Of a stretch of 18,488 nucleotides of DNA, positions 1 to 6,432 are shown piece after piece. The notes below the pieces were generated by a model that was not told the DNA's origin, ran no database searches, and saw nothing but the letters and a program-made list of their open reading frames with translations. The stretch is from DASTDY01 sp035457345 (GTDB lineage Bacteria; Patescibacteriota; Saccharimonadia; Saccharimonadales; EFPC-124). Location: contig DATIBT010000007.1 in assembly GCA_035457345.1 (NCBI GenBank), positions 1 through 18,488 of the forward strand. Direction: 5' to 3'. The position numbers and the translations under genes are program-made. How positions within the stretch are numbered: the first letter of the stretch is position 1; every line of letters starts with the position of its first letter.

Positions 1-339
1 GGGGAGTTTGGCGAACGCATCGCGAAAATGCAGATAGTACTTCAACACATACACCACATCTTCTGTGTGTTCAAATTGGAAATTGATGAGCTGTGCAAGC
101 ATTTGTTCGGCTGTTGGCTGGGTGGGGAGCTGCATGCGGGCTAAGCCAAGTCTGCGGTTTGTCTCTAGGTACACCGCTTTGAGCAACACATCTTTATCTC
201 TAAAGAAATGGTATATGCTCGAAAGACTGACGCCGCTCTCTTGGGCGAGGGTCCGCATGGAAACCCCATCGTAGCCGTAACCTGCAAACAATCGCTTTGC
301 GGTTGTACGGATTAGCTCATCCGTCTTTGACCGTGTCAT
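1..339 (-). CDS. TetR/AcrR-family transcriptional regulator (C-terminus cut by window edge)
   Basis: The reading frame runs leftwards off the window, so only the first 113 residues are visible. The N-terminus (MTRSKTDELIRTTAKRLFA) followed by a helix-turn-helix around residues 25-52 (VSMRTLAQESGVSLSSIYHF, then the RDKDVLLKAV helix) is the classic TetR DNA-binding domain. The start at 339 is supported by an AAGGA ribosome site 8 bases upstream. TetR proteins are ligand-responsive dimeric repressors that bind palindromes, usually near their own promoter, and a 22-bp perfect palindrome lies directly upstream (367-388), so autoregulation is likely. The ligand-binding half is mostly missing, so neither the inducer nor the target gene can be named. 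No divergent neighbour uses the same promoter region closely: the next gene, at 494-847, is also on the minus strand. Confidence 0.9.
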   Translation of the reverse strand, partial: MTRSKTDELIRTTAKRLFAGYGYDGVSMRTLAQESGVSLSSIYHFFRDKDVLLKAVYLETNRRLGLARMQLPTQPTAEQMLAQLINFQFEHTEDVVYVLKYYLHFRDAFAKLP

Positions 340-366
340 TTGTTTTGTCCTTGCAAGGGTTGTAGC

Positions 367-411
367 TACTGTAACGATCGTTACAGTATTAATTGTAACG
401 ATTGTTCTAAT
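367..411. promoter_or_regulatory. TetR operator pair: 22-bp perfect palindrome plus a degenerate second site
   Basis: Positions 367-388 are a perfect palindrome centred between 377 and 378, with core TGTAACGATCGTTACA. A second, imperfect copy (TGTAACGATTGTTCTA at 395-409) is centred 24 bp away and matches itself at about 7 of 10 paired positions. The region sits immediately upstream of the TetR gene and overlaps its likely promoter, the usual arrangement for autorepression. That the local TetR binds here is an inference. Confidence 0.75.
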
Positions 412-419
412 TTAAGCAA
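392..419 (-). promoter_or_regulatory. Predicted promoter of the TetR gene
   Basis: On the minus strand TTGCTT (414-419) is followed after 16 bases by TACAAT (392-397). The second operator-like site overlaps the -10 and spacer, and the perfect palindrome lies just downstream, so a bound repressor would block RNA polymerase. Confidence 0.55.
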
Positions 420-445
420 GTTAAAATATCATATTTTTGATTCGT

Positions 446-476
446 GAGGGGACAGGCATGCTGTGCCCGCCCCCTC
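446..476 (-). terminator. GC-rich 13-bp stem-loop behind the 117-residue gene (no U-tract)
   Basis: GAGGGGACAGGCA (446-458) faces TGCCCGCCCCCTC (464-476) across a 5-base loop. Two pairs are imperfect. In minus-strand RNA both are G.U wobbles, while in plus-strand RNA they would be A.C mismatches, so the structure belongs to the minus-strand gene ending at 494. No run of U follows. It could be a terminator or an mRNA 3'-end stabiliser. Confidence 0.65.
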
Positions 477-493
477 GTTGTCGTCGCGAGAGG

Positions 494-847
494 TCAACCC
501 CCCGTATGCCCACCAGACTCCTCATCGTGCGCACGCGCCGCCACTTCCACAGAAGCCGGCAGATGCCAGAGAGGATGCTCACCATCCCAGATACGGTCGC
601 GCTGCACCGTTATCGGGAGACATCCCCTGAGGGGAGGTAGGTTATATTTCTTACCGGCGATTGTAATGCAATAGACGCCGAGCTCCGGATGGACCACCTG
701 AACGGACGTGTTTGGATGTTTCTCGAACAGCTCGTCCAGTGCGGCACCTGCCGCGTGGGCTTCGGTGCGATCGGCGGCCGGATTGACAGCGCGGTCCCGA
801 ATGATGCGCCGGAACGCTGCGCCAGCTGTTGGTTCATTTCCAGGCAT
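494..847 (-). CDS. Hypothetical 117-residue protein
   Basis: I do not recognise this protein. The start at 847 (MPGNEPTAGAAF...) is chosen because GAGGGGG precedes it by about 5 bases and a promoter lies further upstream; a longer in-frame extension to 922 has no ribosome site and would overlap the promoter. The first ~50 residues are Ala/Arg-rich and probably helical. The middle (VQVVHPELGVYCITIAGKKY) looks like a small beta-hairpin. The C-terminal tail is acidic and Gly/His-rich. There is no signal peptide or membrane segment, so it is probably cytoplasmic. It is GC-rich compared with rpmG or the glucan operon. It has its own promoter and a strong 3' stem-loop, which supports it being a real, singly transcribed gene. 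Confidence 0.6.
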   Translation of the reverse strand: MPGNEPTAGAAFRRIIRDRAVNPAADRTEAHAAGAALDELFEKHPNTSVQVVHPELGVYCITIAGKKYNLPPLRGCLPITVQRDRIWDGEHPLWHLPASVEVAARAHDEESGGHTGG

Positions 848-898
848 GACTACCCCCTCGTACAAACGACAAACGACTCGCTGCCGAGCCGTACCAAA

Positions 899-927
899 AT
901 GATACATAATATGTGTAGGCAATACAA
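899..927 (-). promoter_or_regulatory. Predicted promoter of the 117-residue gene
   Basis: On the minus strand TTGTAT (922-927) and TATCAT (899-904) are separated by exactly 17 bases, about 50 bases upstream of the chosen start. Confidence 0.55.
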
Positions 928-935
928 GATATGCT

Positions 936-971
936 GCGGGTGACCTGGCATACTATAACCAGATCACCCGC
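936..971 (-). terminator. 13-bp stem-loop behind the 25-residue peptide gene
   Basis: GCGGGTGACCTGG (936-948) faces CCAGATCACCCGC (959-971) with a 10-base loop. The single imperfect pair is U.G in minus-strand RNA but C.A in plus-strand RNA, so it is assigned to the minus-strand gene that stops at 980. There is no U-tract. Confidence 0.65.
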
Positions 972-979
972 TTGCTTTA

Positions 980-1057
980 CTAGAGAAGACACGCACCGCA
1001 GCAACCGCAGGTGCATAGCACCACGGCCCCAGCGATAATCCAAAGCACTTTACCCAC
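980..1057 (-). CDS. Tiny Cys-rich membrane peptide, 25 residues
   Basis: A GTG at 1057 lies 8 bases after a perfect AGGAGG (1066-1071) and opens a 25-codon frame. The peptide is one hydrophobic segment (GKVLWIIAGAVVL, residues 2-14) followed by CTCGCCGACLL, with five cysteines at positions 15, 17, 19, 20 and 23. It is far too short for standard gene calling. The optimal ribosome site and the dedicated stem-loop 8 bases after the stop support real expression; only the frame itself is weak evidence. A terminator (1123-1170) separates it from the upstream gene, so it probably has its own transcript, and TATAAG upstream could be its -10 box. The function is unknown. A membrane-inserted, metal-binding or lipidated micropeptide is possible, but that is speculation. 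Confidence 0.5.
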   Translation of the reverse strand: MGKVLWIIAGAVVLCTCGCCGACLL

Positions 1058-1122
1058 AAGCGCCACCTCCTCGTCCCTAGAAGCAGTGCTTATAACGTAG
1101 CAAATATAGAACAAGATGAAAA

Positions 1123-1170
1123 GGCAGGGCGGCCGCCAGCACGCATAAAACGCGAGGCGGCCGGGATGCC
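1123..1170 (-). terminator. Stem-loop terminator behind the 108-residue gene
   Basis: CGGCCGCC (1130-1137) pairs with GGCGGCCG (1156-1163), extended by GGCA/TGCC (1123-1126, 1167-1170) across a 3x3 internal loop. In minus-strand RNA it is followed by UUUUC, and it begins 2 bases after the stop of the gene ending at 1173. Confidence 0.65.
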
Positions 1171-1172
1171 CA

Positions 1173-1499
1173 CTACTCTGCGGCGTGACCCTTCCAATAA
1201 ACGACGCCGCCAAGGGTTATCTGACCGAGTTCTATCTCGACCGGACCGGTGGAGGCAGGCAACAAAAACATCGTAGTCGTAGACATAACTTCCCCATGAC
1301 GGTCAGTAATTCCGTTCACGGTTAGTATGAAAGTATTGTCGTTGCGCATTAGTTCATGGATAAGATCTCTGCAGAAAAGACCGGCAGGTGCCGGTAGTGC
1401 ATCGGCACCTCCATACAGCCGAATGAGGAGGCGCCACAGTTCTTCAGCGGTCTGTTCAGCCAGGCCGTACTTACCGTGAGTGAACTTCGCAAATGCCAT
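1173..1499 (-). CDS. Hypothetical 108-residue protein
   Basis: I do not recognise this protein. The start at 1499 (MAFAKFTHGKYGL...) is preferred because GGGAGG precedes it by 4 bases; the in-frame extension to 1550 lacks one. The first third is helical and charged (EQTAEELWRLLIRLYGG). The second half alternates polar and hydrophobic residues as in a beta-sheet (DNTFILTVNG, then VEIELGQITLGGVVYW). There is no membrane segment or signal peptide. It is probably monocistronic: a strong terminator follows directly, and an extended -10-like TGCTTATAGT lies upstream at 1550-1559 on the minus strand. It belongs to the cluster of small GC-rich genes of unknown function in this corner of the window. 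Confidence 0.55.
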   Translation of the reverse strand: MAFAKFTHGKYGLAEQTAEELWRLLIRLYGGADALPAPAGLFCRDLIHELMRNDNTFILTVNGITDRHGEVMSTTTMFLLPASTGPVEIELGQITLGGVVYWKGHAAE

Positions 1500-1597
1500 G
1501 CCGCCTCCCAAAATAGTGGGCCATTGGTGCGGCTCTACGCCGCGAGCCAACTATAAGCATACAACACATAGGCTATGTATACAGTGGCTTTATCTGC

Positions 1598-1626
1598 TTG
1601 AGAAAAATAGGCAAGTACGGTACAAT
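1598..1626 (+). promoter_or_regulatory. Promoter of tRNA-Thr
   Basis: TTGAGA (1598-1603), a 17-base spacer, then TACAAT (1621-1626), ending 24 bases before the tRNA. Confidence 0.7.
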
Positions 1627-1650
1627 AGCCCCTGTTATTCATACGACGAC

Positions 1651-1725
<75 letters not shown>

Positions 1726-1737
1726 TGATATTATCTA

Positions 1738-1764
1738 AATGCGGCTTTTGGCCGTTTTTGTTTT
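1738..1764 (+). terminator. Short intrinsic terminator after tRNA-Thr
   Basis: CGGC (1742-1745) and GCCG (1751-1754) form a short stem with loop TTTTG, followed by TTTTTGTTTT. The stem is short, so some read-through into the next gene is likely. Confidence 0.55.
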
Positions 1765-1802
1765 ATACTAAATTGCTGACGGACCAACAAGGGAGAATTT
1801 TG

Positions 1803-2288
1803 TTGAGCTATGTTGTTGTCAGCAGCCAAGCTGACGAGAAAGAGCGCAAGTCCATCAGTAAGATCAATCGCCGGGGCGGCACCACGGGCTTACTGCGCCG
1901 CAGTAAGCTCTTTGGCGTCCTGGCGGGCATTGCAGGAGTGGTATGGGTGCTGGTGCCACCTAGCCTGATTGGGTGGGGGGCGTTCATGGCACTGGGGGTG
2001 GCCGGAGCGTTCGCGTTCTACTTCGGCTATACGCCACTCCGAGTGATCACCAGGCGCGATTCCGTAATAACAAGCAATACCGACTTGATCGCGCTCGATA
2101 AGGAATGGCAGGCTGCAGCACAATCAGAAGACCCCGCCTGGCAGCGAGCGGTCGACCAGGCGCGGTTCGTGCGCGTGCGCCAACTGGCAGCAATGACCTC
2201 CGCAGAAGCGGCACCGCTCATTCTGGCGGAGCGCCGCAAACTCAACCCTGACAAGTTCCCCGATACTGAGCCTGAGGGCTCGGCGTAA
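1803..2288 (+). CDS. Two-TM membrane protein with cytoplasmic helical tail, 161 residues
   Basis: I do not recognise a named family. The frame is open back into the tRNA, so the true start must lie downstream of it; TTG at 1803 is chosen because AAGGGAGA (1789-1796) lies at the right distance (TTG at 1800 is the alternative). The protein has a basic N-terminal stretch (ERKSISKINRRGG). Two adjacent hydrophobic segments follow around residues 42-80 (LFGVLAGIAGVVWVLV and WGAFMALGVAGAFAFYFGY). A charged helical C-terminal half of about 80 residues, rich in Ala, Glu, Gln and Arg, comes last. The two unrelated-looking proteins at 2416 and 3256 share this architecture. The only nearby -10-like element is TATACT at 1764-1769, so it may depend partly on read-through from tRNA-Thr. 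Confidence 0.7.
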   Translation: MSYVVVSSQADEKERKSISKINRRGGTTGLLRRSKLFGVLAGIAGVVWVLVPPSLIGWGAFMALGVAGAFAFYFGYTPLRVITRRDSVITSNTDLIALDKEWQAAAQSEDPAWQRAVDQARFVRVRQLAAMTSAEAAPLILAERRKLNPDKFPDTEPEGSA

Positions 2289-2294
2289 TGCCGT

Positions 2295-2339
2295 TGCTGC
2301 GGCCGGGGCGCGTCTCTTACGACCGCCCCGCCGCAGGCA
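2295..2339 (+). terminator. Large GC-rich stem-loop behind the 161-residue membrane protein
   Basis: TGC-TGCGG-(c)-CGGGGCG (2295-2310) pairs with CGCCCCG-CCGCA-(g)-GCA (2324-2339), 15 base pairs with two single-base bulges. The U-tract is missing. Confidence 0.6.
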
Positions 2340-2350
2340 CTACCAAAATA

Positions 2351-2379
2351 TTCCAATTTTGTTGATTCAATTGTATAAT
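2351..2379 (+). promoter_or_regulatory. Predicted promoter of the 154-residue membrane protein
   Basis: A consensus TATAAT (2374-2379), directly preceded by TTG, lies 17 bases after TTCCAA (2351-2356). The -35 box is weak and the -10 box is perfect. Confidence 0.55.
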
Positions 2380-2415
2380 AGCCGAGCACATCGTTCAAAA
2401 CCGTGAGGAGCAATC

Positions 2416-2880
2416 ATGAGAGCGTTTGTCCGCCCCGGTGACACTGAGGCGCAGTCCGCCTTCAACGACTATAAGGATCGAGGTGTTGCTCAGAGTGTGG
2501 GAATCGTCCTGTTGGCCATTCTTGGCTTCATAGGCCTCTTCGTCGCACTACCCGCGAATAGGGCGTTTGGATGGTTCATGATCATCCTGGGAATCCTCAT
2601 CTCGTCTACCTGCCTCGGCGTGGCCTACTACCACGTGCGGGCCTACAGGAAGCTGGTGAGCACGAAGCGTATCCTTGAGGTGGACGATACAACGGCAAAC
2701 CTCATCGAGGCCATCAACACGATCATCAACGACGAAGCCCAGCAGCAGTTGCTGCACGCTTTCGATGCCCTCCAAAGCGCACAAGGCGAACCGGGCCAAG
2801 CTGGGAGCAACCAGCCCGCCATGGCCGCCGAAGCGAGAAGAATCCTGAGCCGCCTCAGTGCGGACACCAACACGCAGTAG
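2416..2880 (+). CDS. Two-TM membrane protein with cytoplasmic helical tail, 154 residues
   Basis: I do not recognise a named family. The start is supported by GAGGAG 5 bases upstream and a TATAAT promoter. A short polar N-terminus (residues 1-25) is followed by two hydrophobic segments, about residues 28-47 (VGIVLLAILGFIGLFVAL) and 52-75 (FGWFMIILGILISSTCLGVAYY). The C-terminal ~80 residues are predicted helical and acidic (TTANLIEAINTIINDEAQQQ, then AEARRILSRL), with a Gly/Gln/Pro linker near residues 120-132. The layout matches the genes at 1803 and 3256: two membrane helices, YRKL-type basic boundary, helical tail. It is followed by a GC-rich stem-loop rather than a U-tract terminator. The role is unknown. 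Confidence 0.75.
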   Translation: MRAFVRPGDTEAQSAFNDYKDRGVAQSVGIVLLAILGFIGLFVALPANRAFGWFMIILGILISSTCLGVAYYHVRAYRKLVSTKRILEVDDTTANLIEAINTIINDEAQQQLLHAFDALQSAQGEPGQAGSNQPAMAAEARRILSRLSADTNTQ

Positions 2881-2890
2881 AACATGTGCA

Positions 2891-2927
2891 GGCCGCAGGG
2901 CAGGAGCAAGCCGCTCCGCCCGCGGCC
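2891..2927 (+). terminator. GC-rich 15-bp stem-loop behind the 154-residue membrane protein
   Basis: GGCCGC-(a)-GGGC-(a)-GGAGC (2891-2907) pairs with GCTCC-GCCC-GCGGCC (2913-2927), with two single A bulges and a 5-base loop. No U-tract follows. Confidence 0.6.
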
Positions 2928-2942
2928 AGCGCAACGAAAGCG

Positions 2943-2971
2943 TTGAATTATCCCACTATATCTGCTATAGT
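2943..2971 (+). promoter_or_regulatory. rpmG promoter (extended -10)
   Basis: TTGAAT (2943-2948), a 17-base spacer and TGC-TATAGT (TATAGT at 2966-2971), about 40 bases upstream of rpmG. This is the strongest promoter sequence in the left half of the window. Confidence 0.75.
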
Positions 2972-3010
2972 TATTGCTAATCGCCTAAGTTAACGTAAAG
3001 AGTTTTTGAG

Positions 3011-3181
3011 ATGGCCAAGAAAAAAGGTAACGTTCGTATTATTACTCTAGAATGCACCGAAGATAAAAAGCATCGCGTGCAAACTATTAAAAACGTCAAA
3101 AATACTCCAGACCGCCTAGAACTCATGAAGTATAACGCAAACCTTCGCCGCCACACGCTCCACCGCGAAATCAAGAAGTAA
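3011..3181 (+). CDS. rpmG: 50S ribosomal protein L33
   Basis: The 56-residue product (MAKKKGNVRIITLECTEDK at the start, NTPDRLELMKYNANLRRHT in the second half, HREIKK at the end) is the small, basic L33 of the large ribosomal subunit, which sits near the E site. NTPDRLELMKYN followed by LRRHTLHRE is the diagnostic C-terminal stretch. It has a single cysteine and lacks the paired CxxC knuckles of zinc-binding L33, so it is the zinc-independent (C-minus) form. It is transcribed alone from a strong promoter and ends in a textbook terminator. Its A-rich base composition contrasts with the GC-rich membrane-protein genes on either side, which suggests those were added around a core gene. Confidence 0.95.
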   Translation: MAKKKGNVRIITLECTEDKKHRVQTIKNVKNTPDRLELMKYNANLRRHTLHREIKK

Positions 3182-3185
3182 ACAT

Positions 3186-3213
3186 AATCCCCGAGACTAC
3201 TCGGGGATTTTTT
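3186..3213 (+). terminator. rpmG intrinsic terminator
   Basis: AATCCCCGAG (3186-3195) pairs perfectly with CTCGGGGATT (3200-3209) around loop ACTA, followed by a run of T. It is the canonical terminator of the window and a useful contrast to the U-tract-less stems behind the accessory genes. Confidence 0.93.
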
Positions 3214-3218
3214 GATAT

Positions 3219-3224
3219 TATAAT
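3219..3224 (+). promoter_or_regulatory. -10 box for the gene at 3256
   Basis: A consensus TATAAT directly behind the rpmG terminator. It overlaps an upstream in-frame ATG (3223), which rules that ATG out as the translation start. No clear -35 box is visible. Confidence 0.5.
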
Positions 3225-3255
3225 GACTATCCGTCAAGTATTGGAGTGGTCTTGT

Positions 3256-3753
3256 ATGTTTGCAATACCGGGCCCTAACGCGCCCAAACAGACAAGCCGG
3301 GTTATCGTCGCCTATGGCACCAGATGGGGACAGATCAGTGTGCCCACCGTTTTGATCGGTCTCCTGACGTGGCTCATATGGTGGGCACGGCTCGCGAGTG
3401 ACAATCCGGTGCGCGACAAGACATGGATCACCGTCGGCATGGCCGCCTTTACGCTGGGGTGGTGGGGCATGGTAGGGGTGGGGCCGACGCTCCGCTATCG
3501 CAAGCTCAAGCGCGAGGGCCATATCCTGGAATTCCGGAACCGCGACATAGCAAAATTCCGGAAAAATTTCTGGAAACTACTAGAAGCACGCCTGGATGCA
3601 ATCCGCGAAGCAGAGGCAATGCGCCTCAACAACAGCCTCGCCCATCTCCATGGGCTCGTGGCCGGAGGTGATGACGGCGGCCTGCACACTGCACGCGCCT
3701 TTATAGAGGCCGAAGAAGCTCGGCTGAGAGCTCTCCAAAGCACCAACAACTGA
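3256..3753 (+). CDS. Two-TM membrane protein with cytoplasmic helical tail, 165 residues
   Basis: I do not recognise a named family. The start at 3256 (MFAIPGPNAP...) follows GGAG by 9 bases; an in-frame ATG at 3223 lies inside the promoter. Two Trp-rich hydrophobic segments lie at about residues 28-48 (ISVPTVLIGLLTWLIWWARL) and 60-80 (ITVGMAAFTLGWWGMVGVG). A strongly charged helical region then starts at YRKLKREGHILEF and continues through FRKNFWKLLEARLDAIREAEA, a potential coiled coil. The C-terminus (ARAFIEAEEARLRALQ) is helical again after a Gly/Asp-rich linker. The architecture repeats that of the genes at 1803 and 2416. It is monocistronic and convergent with the glucan operon. Confidence 0.75.
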   Translation: MFAIPGPNAPKQTSRVIVAYGTRWGQISVPTVLIGLLTWLIWWARLASDNPVRDKTWITVGMAAFTLGWWGMVGVGPTLRYRKLKREGHILEFRNRDIAKFRKNFWKLLEARLDAIREAEAMRLNNSLAHLHGLVAGGDDGGLHTARAFIEAEEARLRALQSTNN

Positions 3754-3758
3754 CGTCA

Positions 3759-3794
3759 GGGCGCGGCTTACAGGAAACCATTCCGGCCGCGCCC
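3759..3794. terminator. Stem-loop between convergent genes
   Basis: GGGCGCGGC (3759-3767) pairs perfectly with GCCGCGCCC (3786-3794) over an 18-base loop. It lies between the plus-strand gene ending at 3753 and the minus-strand gene ending at 3800, so it may serve both. There is no U-tract on either side. Confidence 0.6.
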
Positions 3795-3799
3795 GTCAT

Positions 3800-4459
3800 T
3801 CAAGAGGAATTACTTTTGCCATCTAAGAAGTCGGCAAGCCACACCCCAACCCGCAGCATCTCTTGCAGCACTGTCATCGTAACGACGCTGTTGCTGGCAT
3901 ATACGTAGAGCCGGTCATCTATAATCTCGTAATCAAACTGGTGAAAATGATGGCCAATTGCGGCAGTTACGTCGGGCTGCAGCACGGCGGCGATTGCCTC
4001 GTAGTCATGAGGAAAACCAAACGCCTTGCAATGTTTACTAAACGCTGCATCTTGCGCAAATAAATGAGCAGTGACGTTTTGGAACTGTGGCAGCGCAATA
4101 AACAAATTGGCATAGAATGTCTCGTCATGATGGTGCGCGTCTATAAAGATATGTGGCAAGCCGGTCCGGGCAAGATCCAGCTGCAGTATCAGCCACTTAT
4201 ACTGGCTTGGCGCCTTGCCGGGGAAGGTAAGCGTATTTTTGCGATGCACCACAGTAATATCGCGGCCTTGCAACGTACCAACGGTATAGTGATTATCAAT
4301 GTGAGAGGTCGAAACAGTGACGCCCCGCACAAGCTCATGCTCGTCTTCGCGGGCATCTACCGCCCCAAAATATACTAAATGATACTTAGCTGCGAACTGT
4401 TTTATGACGCGTTTTGTAGCAAGGTCCCCTATGAGCGACAGCCTATGGCGCATTGCCAT
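3800..4459 (-). CDS. Conserved-looking hypothetical protein, last gene of the glucan operon (219 residues)
   Basis: I do not recognise a family. The start is supported by AAGGAG 5 bases upstream, and the gene follows the GH15 gene with a 2-base gap, so it is almost certainly co-transcribed and probably co-translated. It has no signal peptide and no clear membrane segment. The N-terminus is basic (MAMRHRLSLIGDLATKRVIKQFA) and the middle is beta-rich (YTVGTLQGRDITVVHRKN). Two histidine-rich spots, FIDAHHHDETFY near residues 105-115 and IGHHFHQFDYEI near 168-178, could bind a metal, but this is a guess. The C-terminal VLQEMLRVGVWLADFL looks like an amphipathic helix. Its place in the operon suggests a role linked to alpha-glucan turnover. 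Confidence 0.8.
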   Translation of the reverse strand: MAMRHRLSLIGDLATKRVIKQFAAKYHLVYFGAVDAREDEHELVRGVTVSTSHIDNHYTVGTLQGRDITVVHRKNTLTFPGKAPSQYKWLILQLDLARTGLPHIFIDAHHHDETFYANLFIALPQFQNVTAHLFAQDAAFSKHCKAFGFPHDYEAIAAVLQPDVTAAIGHHFHQFDYEIIDDRLYVYASNSVVTMTVLQEMLRVGVWLADFLDGKSNSS

Positions 4460-4461
4460 AT

Positions 4462-6426
4462 TTACTCCTTGGCGTCTGCGTTAGCTTTAATAGCTGCCAG
4501 GTCAAGTATGCAGCTCAAAAACTCAGCCTGGCTCCAGGCCAATGGCGCAACAGAAGTAAACTTGTAGGTAATTGGGTTGACTTGTTCGGATAGCACGCCG
4601 CTGCGCAGCATACAATCGCGAACCCACTGCAGGGTGGCCTCGGCACGATCCACGTTGCCAGTCTGCATATCATACTCCGCCACCCATAAGCTAGTAATGA
4701 ACCATGGATTGCCCATGCCCGCGGGGTCGGTAGTGTAGTATTGGTCGTTCTCGTAGCGCTGGGCAGCCGTAGGTTGCCCAGGCCTAAAGTGGTAAATCCG
4801 CTCAATAGTCTTAAGCGAGTCACTCATGGCCTTCGAATTAACAGAGAACAAACCGAACATATATGCGCCGTAAAAGCTAGAAATATCTACCGTGTCGTCA
4901 TACACTAGCCCTTTTTTGCCTTCGTTTAAAAAGCCTTTGTAGAAAAATTTGCGCTCTTTGTTATAGAGGATATTTTGCGCGGCGGTGTACATTTCTTCGG
5001 CAACCATTTGCCAGCGCACAGCATCCTTCGGCCGGCGTAGCCTTTCGGCCATTTTTATTGCCGAGTTGAGCGCGGCATATACGAGCGCCGTAGTGTACGT
5101 GGTGGTAAGAAATTTTTCTTCCCACAAATCATAGCTGGCGTGAGGCAACTTTGTGGCTTCGTCTATGTAACTGGCCATAAAATTGGCGGCGGGCAGGACG
5201 AGGGTGTCATAGTATTTCTCGAGTGTTTCTTTGTCTTTAGTATGGGTAATATACTCACCGAGCAAAAAGACGACAATAGCAGTTTCGTCTTCTTGGATTG
5301 GCGGAACAATGCGGCCGCTGATGGTATAGGGGTGCCATGTGCTCCCAACGGCGTAATCAGGGCGGAACTTCTGCAGTAAATACCCCTCTGGGTGAATCGC
5401 TTTTTGGCAAAACTCAAAGAACTTTTTAGGTTCTTTGCGGTAGCCCAGGCGCACAAGGGGCCAAATAGCGTAGCTGGCATCACGCGGCCAAGAGTATACA
5501 TACGAATCTTTGCGGTAGTTCAGCATGGTAGTGTCGGTACTCGCAATAACCGCGCCGTTGTGGTCAATTTGAGACATCAGCACCATAAGGCTGTTGCGGA
5601 ATGGCGCCTGCAGTGGTTTTGCGAACTGTTGAATGGTCTTTTCGGCCGTACTTAAGAATCGGTGCCAGTGGCGAGCGGTGTGCTCCAAAAATGGTTGCAC
5701 GCCAGCCGACATTACCTTGCGATGGAGCGCAATGGCCTCCCACTGGCTTTTGCCCGCAGCCATCCAGTAATCAAAACGAGTTGATTCATACGGCATGAGT
5801 TCAGCCGTAAAACCAAGCACCGAATCGACGCGGCCAAAATCTACGTTATTTTGGTTAAGCTCCCCATCTTCGGCGTCGCGGAAGGTGCCTTCGTGCTCTT
5901 TATCGCCAAAAATACCAATAGCATGCGCGGTAAATGGTTTGCCCAGCTGGTCTTTGGCGCCGAACACAAAATTACGGCGGCCCTTAAAGTGCAGAATAGC
6001 CGGCTCGTTTGGCAAAAATTGCGCCGTATCACCATTGAGGCTGCTGCTAATCATGAGCATCTGGTGCAAGAACAGTCTAATTTCACGCTTCTCGGCGGAG
6101 GCGTTAATAAGGTGAATGTTGCGCACGAATACGTTTTCATCTGAGTCTACGCAGTCGTCAAATTGGAGCGTAATCCCCAGTTTTTTGTTGCGGGCGGTCG
6201 TGTGGCCAATTTGGGCGTGCTCGTGGTACTGCATGCGGAATTCCCAATTGCCGTCATCGAGCCAGCTAAACTCTTTGGGCGTCCATACGCCAATGCGATG
6301 GCGCATGTTTTGGGCGCGGGCGTGGTTTTCGAACCCAACCCAGGGGTAAAACAGGTCATGCACCATGCCATAAAGGTTAAGGCCCACATGCAGCGTACCG
6401 TTACTAAGCAGAATAGGACGAGTCAT
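4462..6426 (-). CDS. GH15-family glucoamylase / glucodextranase-like glycoside hydrolase, 654 residues
   Basis: GH15 enzymes release glucose from the ends of starch, glycogen or dextran with inversion of configuration. The N-terminal ~270 residues form the beta-sandwich typical of prokaryotic GH15 (MTRPILLSNGTLHVGLN..., FYPWVG). The C-terminal ~380 form the (alpha/alpha)6 barrel. Visible signature sites are YSWPRDASYAIW (311-322), the general acid in SYDLWEE (431-437, likely E436) and the general base in LSEQVNP (612-618, likely E614), followed by the usual PLAWSQAEF. The domain order and length fit the bacterial/archaeal type. No signal peptide is present, so it should act in the cytoplasm on stored or imported glucan. 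It starts 6 bases after the GH57 stop; the GGAGG for it lies inside the end of the GH57 gene. Confidence 0.93.
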   Translation of the reverse strand: MTRPILLSNGTLHVGLNLYGMVHDLFYPWVGFENHARAQNMRHRIGVWTPKEFSWLDDGNWEFRMQYHEHAQIGHTTARNKKLGITLQFDDCVDSDENVFVRNIHLINASAEKREIRLFLHQMLMISSSLNGDTAQFLPNEPAILHFKGRRNFVFGAKDQLGKPFTAHAIGIFGDKEHEGTFRDAEDGELNQNNVDFGRVDSVLGFTAELMPYESTRFDYWMAAGKSQWEAIALHRKVMSAGVQPFLEHTARHWHRFLSTAEKTIQQFAKPLQAPFRNSLMVLMSQIDHNGAVIASTDTTMLNYRKDSYVYSWPRDASYAIWPLVRLGYRKEPKKFFEFCQKAIHPEGYLLQKFRPDYAVGSTWHPYTISGRIVPPIQEDETAIVVFLLGEYITHTKDKETLEKYYDTLVLPAANFMASYIDEATKLPHASYDLWEEKFLTTTYTTALVYAALNSAIKMAERLRRPKDAVRWQMVAEEMYTAAQNILYNKERKFFYKGFLNEGKKGLVYDDTVDISSFYGAYMFGLFSVNSKAMSDSLKTIERIYHFRPGQPTAAQRYENDQYYTTDPAGMGNPWFITSLWVAEYDMQTGNVDRAEATLQWVRDCMLRSGVLSEQVNPITYKFTSVAPLAWSQAEFLSCILDLAAIKANADAKE

Positions 6427-6432
6427 GGGCCG

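Noticed and set aside
980..1213. 77-residue extension of the Cys-rich peptide
   Set aside because: It overlaps the upstream gene and its terminator; the strong AGGAGG points to the short form.
3223..3255. ATG at 3223 as start of the 176-residue form
   Set aside because: It lies within the TATAAT box of its own promoter; ATG 3256 has a ribosome site.
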